In this document: positions 19,240 to 28,100 of the stretch, piece after piece | Position numbering within the stretch: the stretch's first letter is position 1 | Layout of the letters: each line of letters opens with the position of its first letter | Notes under the pieces: generated by a model | Database searches by the model: none | What the model was told of the DNA's origin: nothing | What the model saw: the letters and a program-made list of their open reading frames with translations, nothing else | Program-made: the position numbers and the translations under genes | Source of the DNA: Petrotoga olearia DSM 13574 | GTDB taxonomy: Bacteria > Thermotogota > Thermotogae > Petrotogales > Petrotogaceae | Direction of reading: 5' to 3' | Assembly: GCF_002895525.1 (NCBI RefSeq) | Contig: NZ_AZRL01000022.1 | Coordinates: 1 to 64,000, forward strand | Length of the DNA stretch: 64,000 nt

Positions 19240-21118
19240 AAGATCTTTTAGATTGATGATAATAGACTATATTTTGTTTTTCCTTGCATACATTGTTGCG
19301 ATGTTCATAAGGTTTCAGTTTGACTTTGTGGAGATGAGAAAGTACATCTCCCCCATTTTTTTCTTTCCCTTGATTATGGTAATTGTTTTTTATTACTCTG
19401 GAATATATAGATACATTTGGAGATTTGCCACTCTTAACGAATTAAGGCCTGTATTTAATAGTGGTTTCATAGGTTTTCTTATCAACTTTTTTGTTTTTGA
19501 GTTTGTAAGAAGATATATAAGCAATATTTTCACTCTTCCTTTCAGTGTGGCAGCAACCGCATCTGTAGTTGGAGTAGTCTTTGTTTCAGCTAGTAGGATA
19601 TATTGGTTTTCAAGACACTCTCGAAATTATAAAAAACAGATAAGTGGAATTAAAAATATCCTTATAATTGGAGCGGGGGATGCAGGAACTGAATTGTTGG
19701 GGGAGTACGAGAGGCATCCAGAAGAGGGATCGGTTGTAGGCTTTTTAGATGATGATCCAGAAAAGATAGGAAGAAACATTCGAGGCTATCCTGTACTGGG
19801 GAAAATAAATCAAGTTATGGATTTTTTAGATAAATATAACGTTGAAGAGGTTATAATAGCTATTCCCAGTGCTTCATCTGATCAGATAAAAAAAATCATA
19901 GATTATGTTGATACATCAAAGGTTAGGCTGAAAACTTTGCCAGGAATCTTGGAAATTTTAGATAACAAGTTATCACTTGGTTTTCTACGAGAAGTTGATA
20001 TTTCCGATTTACTTGGTAGAAAGGAAGTTAGTGTTGATTTAAAAGAGATCAAAGATTACATAAAAGGCAAAAAGATACTGGTTACTGGTGCAGGAGGGAG
20101 CATAGGTTCTGAAATATGCAGACAAGTTATGCCAATGGGACCCAAAGCTCTTTTCTTACTAGGAAAAGGTGAAAACAGTATTTTTGAAATATCAAATGAA
20201 TTGAAAGACAAGTTCTCAGATGCGTTTATAGAAGAACTTATCGCGGATGTGTCTGATGAAAATAGAATGAGGTATTTATTTTCAAAATATGGATTTGATG
20301 TTGTTTTTCATGCCGCTGCTCATAAACATGTTCCCCTCATGCAAAAAAACCCAACAGAGGCCTTTAAGATCAACACGATTGGAACTTACACCGTAGCAAA
20401 ACTCTCTGGAGAATATAATGCAGAAAGATTTGTATTTATCTCCACGGATAAAGCCATCAAACCAACATCCATAATGGGTGCTTCAAAGAGACTTGGGGAA
20501 ATTATAGTAAAGACATTGTCCAACTTTTATCAAACAAAGTATGGAATTGTAAGGTTCGGAAACGTTTTAGGAAGTAGAGGTAGTGTGATTCCAATTTTCA
20601 AAGAACAGATACAAAAGGGTGGTCCCGTTACGGTCACACATCCAAATATGAAAAGGTATTTCATGACTATTCCTGAAGCTGTCTCTTTAGTATTACAATG
20701 TGGACAGTTTGCTCAAAAGGCTGAAATATTTGTTTTAGAAATGGGTGAACCTGTCAATATTGATCGCTTAGCAAGGGACTTGATCAGACTTTCCGGGTAC
20801 ATCCCTGATCAAGATATCAAAATAGTTTACACAGGCATCAGGCCTGGTGAGAAATTATACGAAGAAATATTCTTGGAAGATGAAGATTACGAGAAAACGA
20901 GAAACAAACGAATCTTTATTTCAAAATCCAACAATCACGAAATAAATAAAGAGAAACTAAATGAATTGATAGACCAAATAAATATTATGATAAAAAATAA
21001 TGATTACAACAGTGCTATTGAGATAATAAAAGATTACATTCCAGATTCAAATATTTCAAAGATTAGCGAAGGGACGCTAACAACTACAACAATCAAACAA
21101 GGAGGCAAAAAGCTATGA
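19223..21118 (+). CDS. Membrane-bound nucleotide-sugar 4,6-dehydratase (CapD/WbpM family)
   Basis: 631 residues. Four N-terminal membrane helices (residues 8-125) are followed by a CoA-binding-like Rossmann region (ILIIGAGDAGTELL) and the catalytic SDR domain with VTGAGGSIGSEICRQ, HAAAHKHVPLM and FISTDKAIKPTSIMGASKR. The active site has Met where Tyr is usual, as in the WbpM/PglF group. The expected reaction is NAD-dependent dehydration of a UDP-HexNAc. Overlaps both neighbours, so it is translationally coupled within the sugar operon. Confidence 0.9.
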   Translation: MKHLTKRSFRLMIIDYILFFLAYIVAMFIRFQFDFVEMRKYISPIFFFPLIMVIVFYYSGIYRYIWRFATLNELRPVFNSGFIGFLINFFVFEFVRRYISNIFTLPFSVAATASVVGVVFVSASRIYWFSRHSRNYKKQISGIKNILIIGAGDAGTELLGEYERHPEEGSVVGFLDDDPEKIGRNIRGYPVLGKINQVMDFLDKYNVEEVIIAIPSASSDQIKKIIDYVDTSKVRLKTLPGILEILDNKLSLGFLREVDISDLLGRKEVSVDLKEIKDYIKGKKILVTGAGGSIGSEICRQVMPMGPKALFLLGKGENSIFEISNELKDKFSDAFIEELIADVSDENRMRYLFSKYGFDVVFHAAAHKHVPLMQKNPTEAFKINTIGTYTVAKLSGEYNAERFVFISTDKAIKPTSIMGASKRLGEIIVKTLSNFYQTKYGIVRFGNVLGSRGSVIPIFKEQIQKGGPVTVTHPNMKRYFMTIPEAVSLVLQCGQFAQKAEIFVLEMGEPVNIDRLARDLIRLSGYIPDQDIKIVYTGIRPGEKLYEEIFLEDEDYEKTRNKRIFISKSNNHEINKEKLNELIDQINIMIKNNDYNSAIEIIKDYIPDSNISKISEGTLTTTTIKQGGKKL

Positions 21119-22188
21119 AAGCATTAATACTCTGTGCAGGGAAAGGAACAAGACTTCGACCACTAACCTTCACAAACGCTAAACCATTGATACCGATAGC
21201 TAACAAACCAACCATTATGTATAGCTTAGAAAAAATAAGGGACGCTGGGGTTACAGAGATTGGTTTGGTAGTAAATTCAGAAAATATAGAAGACTTTAAA
21301 AAAGTCTTAGGTGACGGAAGTCAATTAGGTATAAAATTATCGTATATTATACAAGATCATCCAAAAGGTTTGGCTCATGCGGTAAAAGTTTCAAAAGACT
21401 TCCTTGATAATGATGACTTTATAATGTATCTAGGGGATAACTTGGTAAATTTTGATCTTAAAAATTTTATAGACCAGTTTAAACAAGGAAATTATGAATC
21501 TTTTATACTTTTGACTTCCGTTGATAACCCTTCACAATTTGGAATAGCGGTGATGGAAGATTCTAAAGTAACAAAGGTTGTCGAAAAACCAAAAGATGCT
21601 CCATCGAATCTCGCAATAATTGGGGTTTACATATTCACTCCGAAGGTTTTTGAGGCAATTCAAAATATTCAACCTTCGTGGAGAGGGGAACTTGAAATCA
21701 CCGATGCTATCCAATGGTTAATAGATAATTCAAAAAACGTTGGAGCTCACATTGTTGAGGGTTGGTGGAAAGATACAGGAAAACCTGAAGATTTGATCGA
21801 GGCAAATAGAACGATTCTTAGTACTTTAAAAGAACGAAAAATAGAAGGAGAAATAAGATCAGATTCCTCAGTTCAAGGAATGGTACATATGGGGAAAAAT
21901 ACGAAGATAATGAATTCTATTATCAGAGGACCTGTAATAATCGGAGAAGACGTTACAATAAGTAATGCGTACATAGGGCCATACACAAGCATAGGTGACA
22001 GTGCTTATATAAACTCTTCAGAGATTGAAAATAGTATAATCTTAAGTTATGCAAATATTTCAAATGTGTATATAAGGATAGAATCGTCTATTATAGGAGA
22101 AAATTCAAAGATTTATTCAACAGAAAGGAAACCATATTCACTAAAATTAGTTATAGGTGATTATAGCAATATACAAATACCAAAATGA
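21115..22188 (+). CDS. Sugar-phosphate nucleotidylyltransferase, long RmlA type
   Basis: 357 residues, overlapping the previous gene by ATGA. Residues 1-235 are a nucleotidyltransferase domain (LCAGKGTRLRPLTFTNAKPL, then YLGDNLV, then VEKPKDAPSNLAIIGVY). The C-terminal 110 residues form a left-handed beta helix of hexapeptide repeats (KIMNSIIRGPVIIGED). This is the long glucose-1-phosphate thymidylyltransferase form, but the true nucleotide and sugar are not determined by sequence. Confidence 0.88.
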   Translation: MKALILCAGKGTRLRPLTFTNAKPLIPIANKPTIMYSLEKIRDAGVTEIGLVVNSENIEDFKKVLGDGSQLGIKLSYIIQDHPKGLAHAVKVSKDFLDNDDFIMYLGDNLVNFDLKNFIDQFKQGNYESFILLTSVDNPSQFGIAVMEDSKVTKVVEKPKDAPSNLAIIGVYIFTPKVFEAIQNIQPSWRGELEITDAIQWLIDNSKNVGAHIVEGWWKDTGKPEDLIEANRTILSTLKERKIEGEIRSDSSVQGMVHMGKNTKIMNSIIRGPVIIGEDVTISNAYIGPYTSIGDSAYINSSEIENSIILSYANISNVYIRIESSIIGENSKIYSTERKPYSLKLVIGDYSNIQIPK

Positions 22189-22215
22189 TAGATAATTATC
22201 TTGGAGGTAAGAATA

Positions 22216-23811
22216 ATGGACGATAAAATAAAGATAATAACAGAACTTTGGAACAAACTGTATCCTGATAACAATAAATTGGAAACGCTCTTAGACTTTT
22301 TAAAATCAAAAAAAGATTCTTTCGCCTATATACCAAAAGATAAATTTTGGTATAAAAAAGGTTTGGTCTATTCTACTTATGTGGATCTGTTCGCTGGTGA
22401 TTTTGACAAAATGAAAGAAAAATTAGATTATTTGAGTAATTTAGGTGTAACTATCTTATGGCTTCTTCCTATTTTACAGTCTCCAATGAAAGACCAAGGA
22501 TTCGATATTTCTGATTTTTACAATGTTCGAGATGAATTAGGCGGTAATGAAAGTTTTTTTGAGTTCATTAATCTTGCCCACGAAAAAGGCATAAAGATCC
22601 TTTTTGATGTTGCAATAAACCATACTTCTGATGAACATCCATGGTTTCAAGAGGCTAAAAGATCAAAAGATTCTAAGTATAGAGATTATTATATATGGAG
22701 TGACACCGATAAAAAATACTCTCAAGCCCGACTGCTTTTTAAAGGAATGGTAAACAGCAACTGGACTTACAACCCTGAAACAAGTGACTATTATTTTCAT
22801 AGATTTTACGAAATACAACCGGATTTAAACTACAGAAATCCTGACGTGCTGATAGAGATGATCAAAATTTTCACCTTCTGGAAAGAACATGGTGTTGACG
22901 GTTTTCGGATGGATGCAGCACCATTTTTATGGAAAGAAGAAGGTACTAACTGTGAAAATTTAATTCAAACTCACTGGATTTTAAAAATCTTCAGAGCAGC
23001 TTTGGATTACCTAAAAGAAGGAACAGCATTGATCGCAGAAGCTAATCAACCTCCTAAAGACGTTGTTGCATACTTTGGTAATTCTGACGAATGCCAAGTT
23101 GCGTACCATTTTCCGGTTATGCCAAAAATTTTTTTAGCCATAGCTGAAGGTAATCCAAACTATATAATAGATACCCTTTCTGAAAAAATTACTCCGTCCA
23201 TTCCTGAAGATTGTCAATGGTTCGTTTTTCTAAGATGTCATGATGAATTAACCTTAGAATTCGTCGACCCAGAAGAAAGGGCAAAGATGTTGAAATATTA
23301 TCTGCTCGATGAAAGATGGAACTTTAGAGAAGGAGAAGGCATCGCAGGAAGATTGTACAACCAAATGGGTAAGGATTATAAAAAAGTGCTTTTAGCTTAT
23401 TCAATTTTGTTTTCTTTGGATGGAACACCGATAAATTATTATGGTGATGAAATAGGAATGGAAAATAACGAAGAATTTTATAAAAAAATGACTGAAAAAA
23501 TAGGCTACAAAGATTCAAGATTTTTCAACAGGGGACCTTTCGATGAAGAGAAAAGAAAAGAAGCTCTGAACAACCAAGAGAGCGATAGTTATAAGATTTT
23601 TCATGGAATAAAAAAGATGCTTGATTTGAAACAAGCCAACGAAGATCTGTTTTCAGAAAAATCTACGTATGAAAATATAGATGGTGTATTTAAAGTTACA
23701 AGAAAAAAAGGAAATAAAAGTATTGTTATCTATAACAACTTGACCGCTGAAAGCAAATCATTAGATAATATCACTTTGCAACCCCATGAATATTTTTGGA
23801 AAATAAGTTAA
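22216..23811 (+). CDS. GH13 enzyme, trehalose-synthase-like
   Basis: 531 residues. A GH13 (beta/alpha)8 enzyme with FDVAINHTSDEHPWF (conserved region I), DGFRMDAAPF with the Asp nucleophile, LIAEANQPP with the acid/base Glu, and FLRCHDELTLE with the third Asp. The stretch EEGTNCENLIQTH after the nucleophile is a feature of maltose-trehalose interconverting enzymes (TreS). Other GH13 activities such as alpha-glucosidase remain possible. No signal peptide, so cytoplasmic. The start is ATG 22216, 7 nt behind GGAGGT; the in-frame TTG at 22201 lies before that site. It directly follows the nucleotidyltransferase gene. Confidence 0.82.
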   Translation: MDDKIKIITELWNKLYPDNNKLETLLDFLKSKKDSFAYIPKDKFWYKKGLVYSTYVDLFAGDFDKMKEKLDYLSNLGVTILWLLPILQSPMKDQGFDISDFYNVRDELGGNESFFEFINLAHEKGIKILFDVAINHTSDEHPWFQEAKRSKDSKYRDYYIWSDTDKKYSQARLLFKGMVNSNWTYNPETSDYYFHRFYEIQPDLNYRNPDVLIEMIKIFTFWKEHGVDGFRMDAAPFLWKEEGTNCENLIQTHWILKIFRAALDYLKEGTALIAEANQPPKDVVAYFGNSDECQVAYHFPVMPKIFLAIAEGNPNYIIDTLSEKITPSIPEDCQWFVFLRCHDELTLEFVDPEERAKMLKYYLLDERWNFREGEGIAGRLYNQMGKDYKKVLLAYSILFSLDGTPINYYGDEIGMENNEEFYKKMTEKIGYKDSRFFNRGPFDEEKRKEALNNQESDSYKIFHGIKKMLDLKQANEDLFSEKSTYENIDGVFKVTRKKGNKSIVIYNNLTAESKSLDNITLQPHEYFWKIS

Positions 23812-23832
23812 AATCGCTTCGAGGAACAAATT

Positions 23833-23864
23833 GTAGGGTGGGGAGCGGGGTGAAAGGGCGCTAT
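23833..23864 (+). repeat. GC-box repeat, single inverted copy
   Basis: GTAGGGTGGGGAGCGGGGTG followed by AAAGGGCGCTAT. It is a diverged GC module of the dispersed family, in the orientation opposite to the copies near 10140 and 10580. Confidence 0.65.
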
Positions 23865-23912
23865 ATACAAAGTTTCTAAAGGTAGTCAAAATCTTTTTAG
23901 GAGGAAAGTTAG

Positions 23913-24689
23913 TTGACAAAAAATGATTTCATTGAAATAAAAAGGATAGTCTCTGATGCCGGTGAAAAATTAAAAATGTGGAGTACCGAGAATTTTCATG
24001 TTAATTCAAAAAAATCTCGAACCGATCTTGTAACCGATGTGGATTATCAAATACAGGAATACCTAATACAAGAGATAAATAAAAGCTTCCCAAATTCATC
24101 ATTTTTAGCAGAAGAATCAGGGTTAACTAAAACTCCTGATAAAAACGAATATTGGGTTATAGACCCTATAGACGGTACGGTTAATTTTTCAAGGGGATTA
24201 CCAGAACATTGTATCTCGGTTGCCTATGTTGAACATCAAGAACCAACAATAGGGATTATCTATTCACCTTTCATGAACCTTTTTTACTCAGCCACAAAAA
24301 ACAATGGCGCTTATTTAAATGATAAAAGATTGAGACCTCACTGGGCTAAAAATTTTGAAGATGCTATGATTTCCCTTGGAAATGAGAGAGGGAAAACATA
24401 TAAATATTTTAAAGCATTGGAAGAAAAAGTTATGAGGATTAGACTGTTTGGTACCGCCGCCTTGCAGATCGCTTATGTGGCGTCGGGTTTTTTGGATGCC
24501 TTCATATCTATAAGATCTCATCCGTGGGATGTAGCAGCGGGACATTTAATATTAAAAGAAGCCGGCGGTGAAATTGTAGATATCGATGGAAAAAATGTAA
24601 ATATTTTTCAGTCGGACGCTCTTTACTGCAACCCTTATATTACTCAAGATCTGATAAATAATTTAAAAAATATTCAAAAATTTCAATGA
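23913..24689 (+). CDS. Inositol monophosphatase family phosphatase
   Basis: 258 residues, Mg-dependent phosphatase fold. Motifs: FLAEESGL, the metal site WVIDPIDGTVNFSRG, and HPWDVAAGHLILKEAGG. Relatives act on inositol phosphate, fructose 1,6-bisphosphate or PAP, and the substrate cannot be fixed here. The start is TTG 23913 behind AGGAGG. A strong terminator follows at 24725. Confidence 0.88.
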   Translation: MTKNDFIEIKRIVSDAGEKLKMWSTENFHVNSKKSRTDLVTDVDYQIQEYLIQEINKSFPNSSFLAEESGLTKTPDKNEYWVIDPIDGTVNFSRGLPEHCISVAYVEHQEPTIGIIYSPFMNLFYSATKNNGAYLNDKRLRPHWAKNFEDAMISLGNERGKTYKYFKALEEKVMRIRLFGTAALQIAYVASGFLDAFISIRSHPWDVAAGHLILKEAGGEIVDIDGKNVNIFQSDALYCNPYITQDLINNLKNIQKFQ

Positions 24690-24724
24690 AGAGTAATAAT
24701 TCGTATTGATTGGTCCAACGAAAC

Positions 24725-24750
24725 AAATGCGCCCACAGGGCGCATTTTTA
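24725..24750 (+). terminator. Convergent terminator between the phosphatase gene and glnK
   Basis: 10-bp stem AAATGCGCCC/GGGCGCATTT with loop ACA, T-rich on the plus side. It may also end the glnK transcript from the other side. Confidence 0.85.
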
Positions 24751-24751
24751 T

Positions 24752-25087
24752 TTAAGTGGTTCGTATTTTTATACTTTCTTCTACCGGTGTAATATAAATC
24801 TTTCCATCACCTATCTTACCTGTTTGCGCGTGTGTTTTTATAGTTTCTATAATTTTTTCAACTTTACTTTCTTCGGTAACTATTTCTAACTTGACCTTTT
24901 CCTTGAATTTTACTTCATATTCTTTTTTCTGTTTGTAATTTTCTACCTCTTTTTCCTCACCTTTTTGACTACCATATCCATAGATCTTATCAACATTAAT
25001 GCCCTCGATACCTACTTTTTCTAATCCTACAATGACTTCCTCAAATTTTTCTGGCCTGATAAAGCATTCAATTTTTTTGTATCCCAT
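24752..25087 (-). CDS. glnK: P-II family nitrogen regulator
   Basis: 111 residues. P-II proteins sense ATP/ADP and 2-oxoglutarate and gate Amt ammonium channels. Seen: the N-terminal strand YKKIECFIRPEKFEEV, IYGYGSQKGE before the T-loop, and the nucleotide-site signature AQTGKIGDGKIYI. The T-loop is about four residues longer than in E. coli GlnB and has no Tyr at the exact position of uridylylated Tyr51, though a Tyr lies nearby (ENYKQ). The start is ATG 25087 behind GAGGAGGGTG, one base after the amt stop; the longer in-frame start is not needed. It is the last gene of the nitrogen block. Confidence 0.9.
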   Translation of the reverse strand: MGYKKIECFIRPEKFEEVIVGLEKVGIEGINVDKIYGYGSQKGEEKEVENYKQKKEYEVKFKEKVKLEIVTEESKVEKIIETIKTHAQTGKIGDGKIYITPVEESIKIRTT

Positions 25088-25088
25088 A

Positions 25089-26414
25089 TTATTCACCCTC
25101 CTCATCAATTTTTACTCTCACGCTTCGACCTTTAAGCGGAGTTAAATCAGGATAACTGACAGATCCATGCTCTACAAAATCTAAGCCCTCTATTTCACTA
25201 GTAGAATCAATCCTTAAACCTATTGTTAAATCGATACTTTTAAAAAGGATGTAAGTAGTTGCAAGGGTCCAACCTGCAACAGCTAACACCCCTTTAAGCT
25301 GGGTTAAAAACAGGTTTACTCCTCCACCGTAGAGCAATCCACCGTCCACAGCAAATATTCCAACCATTAATGTACCGAATGCTCCGCCAACTCCATGAAC
25401 AGAGATCGCTCCAACGGGATCATCGATATGTATTTTGTCGAAAAATTCTATAGCTAGAACAACTAAACTACCGGATAAAGCACCTATTATAGCAGCTCCC
25501 ACGTTAGTAACACTGGCGGTGCCGGCGGTGATCCCAACCAATCCAGCTAAAACACCATTTAGGGTAGAGTTGACGTCCGGTTTTTTGTAAATAAACCAAC
25601 CTATAGTCAACGCCCCCAACCCTCCTGATGCGGCAGCTAAATTTGTAGTCATCGCTATATCAGCGATTTTGAGATTTAAACCTGAAATGGTACTTCCCGG
25701 GTTAAAACCAAACCATCCAAACCATAGTATGAAAACCCCTAAAGCAGCTAAAACTAAGCTATGTCCTGGAATCTTATTCGGCGTTCCATCTGATCTGTAT
25801 TTACCGGTTCTTGGCCCTAAAACCATTGTTCCCATCAGTGCAGCCCATCCGCCTACGGAATGAACCACTGTGGAACCTGCAAAATCAACCATATCTGATA
25901 ACCAACCTCCACCCCATATCCAATGACCAACTATGGGATATATAAATGCACTGATGAAAACACTGTAGATCAGATAACCTGTGAATTTAGTTCTTTCCGC
26001 CATTGTTCCCGATACTATAGTTGCAGCGGTTGCAGCAAATACCGTCTGGAATATTAAAAAAGCGTTAAGCGGAATGTTTAATCCCAGATATTCAAAACTT
26101 CCTTGCCAACCTATGAAAGCATTCCCAAGCCCAAACATAATAGTAAATCCTACTAGCCAGTAAAGTATTGAGCCCACTAAAAAATCCGTAAAGTTTTTCA
26201 TGATGATGTTTACCGTGTTCTTTGATCTTGTAAACCCTGCTTCCACGAGCGCAAATCCAGCTTGCATAAAAAACACTAAAAACGCTGCGAGTAAAGTCCA
26301 CATAGTATCGATGGAGCGTACCACGTCCTCCATAGTAAAACTATCTGCAAGTAAGACGGTTGGAAAAATAAAGGCAACGGACAACATCAACAAACCCTTC
26401 CAAGCTCTTTTCAT
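25089..26414 (-). CDS. amt: Ammonium transporter
   Basis: 441 residues, 11 membrane segments expected after a cleavable signal peptide (MKRAWKGLLMLSVAFIFP). Amt signatures: FFMQAGFALVEAGFTRSKN, the pore histidines in VVHSVGGWAALMG and SVHGVGGAFGT, and WFGWFGFNPGS. A soluble C-terminal tail of about 40 residues ends the protein. It sits downstream of gltD behind a terminator that looks conditional, and is coupled to glnK (one base apart), the usual amt-glnK pairing. Confidence 0.95.
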   Translation of the reverse strand: MKRAWKGLLMLSVAFIFPTVLLADSFTMEDVVRSIDTMWTLLAAFLVFFMQAGFALVEAGFTRSKNTVNIIMKNFTDFLVGSILYWLVGFTIMFGLGNAFIGWQGSFEYLGLNIPLNAFLIFQTVFAATAATIVSGTMAERTKFTGYLIYSVFISAFIYPIVGHWIWGGGWLSDMVDFAGSTVVHSVGGWAALMGTMVLGPRTGKYRSDGTPNKIPGHSLVLAALGVFILWFGWFGFNPGSTISGLNLKIADIAMTTNLAAASGGLGALTIGWFIYKKPDVNSTLNGVLAGLVGITAGTASVTNVGAAIIGALSGSLVVLAIEFFDKIHIDDPVGAISVHGVGGAFGTLMVGIFAVDGGLLYGGGVNLFLTQLKGVLAVAGWTLATTYILFKSIDLTIGLRIDSTSEIEGLDFVEHGSVSYPDLTPLKGRSVRVKIDEEGE

Positions 26415-26498
26415 AATACCCTCACACTCCTTTTTTTATTTTTTACAAACCCCAGAATATGGTACTTAACGTAGACTTTTTTCACCTCCCATTACAAA

Positions 26499-26574
26499 AT
26501 AAAAAAACCGACGCATTAATTTTTCTGCGTCGGCTTTATAACAACAATACTACAGCGTTTTGAGCCGACGCTGT
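26499..26574 (-). promoter_or_regulatory. Terminator with attenuator-like alternative pairing between gltD and amt
   Basis: Four segments in minus-strand order. S1 (26574-26563, ACAGCGTCGGCT) lies in the last gltD codons. S2 (26558-26552, ACGCTGT) covers the end of gltD. S3 is 26535-26526 (AGCCGACGCA) and S4 is 26533-26508 distal arm TGCGTCGG at 26515-26508, followed by a T run. S1 pairs with S2 (7 bp) or, exclusively, with S3 (9 bp perfect); S3 pairs with S4 to form the terminator. The layout is that of an attenuator in which a ribosome at the gltD stop could shift the balance. The terminator stem itself is clear; the switching role is inference. Confidence 0.6.
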
Positions 26575-28070
26575 TTATTATTGTTATTATTGGAAGAAAT
26601 TAAGTATTCATTACACTCTTTTGCCGCTTGTTTCGCTTCATTTATTGCCCATACTACCAAACTTTGTCCCCTTCTCATATCTCCAGCTGAAAAAATCCCT
26701 TCTACATTTGTCGAATATTTTCCTTCTTCCGTTTTAACGTTTGATCTTTTATCTATTTCTACATTTAGCTGCTCAATTAAATACTTTTCAGGGCCTAAGA
26801 ATCCCAAGGCTAACAGAACTAAATCTGCTTTCCATACCTTTTCTGTTCCGTCTATTTTTCTTGGAAACAATTTCCCTGTTTTATCCTGTTCCCATTCTAC
26901 TTCAACGGTATGGACCTCTTTAACATTACCTTTTGTATCTCCAACAAATCTTTTAGTTGAAATGTTATACAATCTCGGATCTTTACCGAATAGTTCTGCA
27001 TATTCCTCCTGAGCATAATCAACAGTTAAAACTTTGGGCCATTCTGGCCAAGGATTGTTTTGCCCCCTTAAAAGTGGAGGTTTGTCCATAATTTCAAACT
27101 GTACCACGCTTTTACAACCCTGTCTTAAACTAACGCCCACACAATCCGTTCCTGTATCGCCTCCTCCGATTACGATAACACTCTTACCCTTGGCAGAGAT
27201 CTCCTCAATATCTTTTTCACTTTTTAAAAGTTGAGACAGTATTCTCTCGTTCGCACTCTTCAAAAATTCTGTGGCAAAGTATATCCCGTTTAGGTTTCTT
27301 CCCTCCACATTTAGATCTCTCGCTTTAGCGGTACCTCCACATAATACAACGGCATCAAACTCTTCTTTTAGCTTTTGAGCTGGGTAATCTTTACCAACGT
27401 CCACATTAGTCTTGAATTGTATACCTGATTTTCCCATCAATTCTATACGTCTTTTTACAATCTTTTTGTCCAATTTCATATTTGGTATGCCGTAAGTCAA
27501 TAAACCCCCAGGGTAATCATTCTTTTCAAAAACGGTAACTTCATGACCATATCTGTTTAACTCCCAAGCACATGATAACCCTGCCGGTCCAGAACCTACA
27601 ACAGCCACCTTTTTACCAGTAGAGTAAGATGGTTTATCCACTTCTACCCAACCATTTTTGAATGCTTCTTCTATAATATAATATTCAATACTTTTAATGG
27701 AAACCGGATCCTTTACCAAATTGTTTACACAAGCTTTTTCGCATGGAGCCGGACAGACCCTCCCTGTGAATTCTGGGAAACTATTTGTTTCGATCAACCT
27801 TTCGTAAGCTTCTCTCCAAAGGTTTCTATATACTAAATCGTTCCATTCTGGAATCAAATTATTCAAAGGGCACCCCGAGACCATATGATTTATCAATATG
27901 CCAGAATGGCAAAACGGCGTGCCACAGTTCATACATCTTGCTGCTTGCATTCGGAGTTCATCTTTTTCCATTTCTATATATAATTCTTCCCAATCATTTA
28001 TTCTTATCTTTGAGGATCTTTCTTCAGGGGTTTTTCTCTCATACTTTAGAAATCCTTGAGGGTCGCCCAT
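26550..28070 (-). CDS. gltD: Glutamate synthase, small subunit
   Basis: 506 residues. It supplies electrons from NAD(P)H to the GltB subunit. N-terminal Fe-S cysteines (CMNCGTPFCH, then CPLNN, then CPAPCEKAC), an FAD Rossmann motif VAVVGSGPAGLSCAWELNRY and a second dinucleotide site VIVIGGGDTGTDC are in the normal order, and FSAGDMRRGQSLVVWAI near the end completes the FAD site. The start is ATG 28070 behind AAGGAGG, 30 nt after gltB. The odd Asn-rich tail (SSNNNNNKQRR) comes from an AAT repeat and the RNA hairpin in its last codons. Confidence 0.95.
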   Translation of the reverse strand: MGDPQGFLKYERKTPEERSSKIRINDWEELYIEMEKDELRMQAARCMNCGTPFCHSGILINHMVSGCPLNNLIPEWNDLVYRNLWREAYERLIETNSFPEFTGRVCPAPCEKACVNNLVKDPVSIKSIEYYIIEEAFKNGWVEVDKPSYSTGKKVAVVGSGPAGLSCAWELNRYGHEVTVFEKNDYPGGLLTYGIPNMKLDKKIVKRRIELMGKSGIQFKTNVDVGKDYPAQKLKEEFDAVVLCGGTAKARDLNVEGRNLNGIYFATEFLKSANERILSQLLKSEKDIEEISAKGKSVIVIGGGDTGTDCVGVSLRQGCKSVVQFEIMDKPPLLRGQNNPWPEWPKVLTVDYAQEEYAELFGKDPRLYNISTKRFVGDTKGNVKEVHTVEVEWEQDKTGKLFPRKIDGTEKVWKADLVLLALGFLGPEKYLIEQLNVEIDKRSNVKTEEGKYSTNVEGIFSAGDMRRGQSLVVWAINEAKQAAKECNEYLISSNNNNNKQRRLKTL

Positions 28071-28100
28071 ATAGTGACCTCCTTTACAAATTGCGAATGT

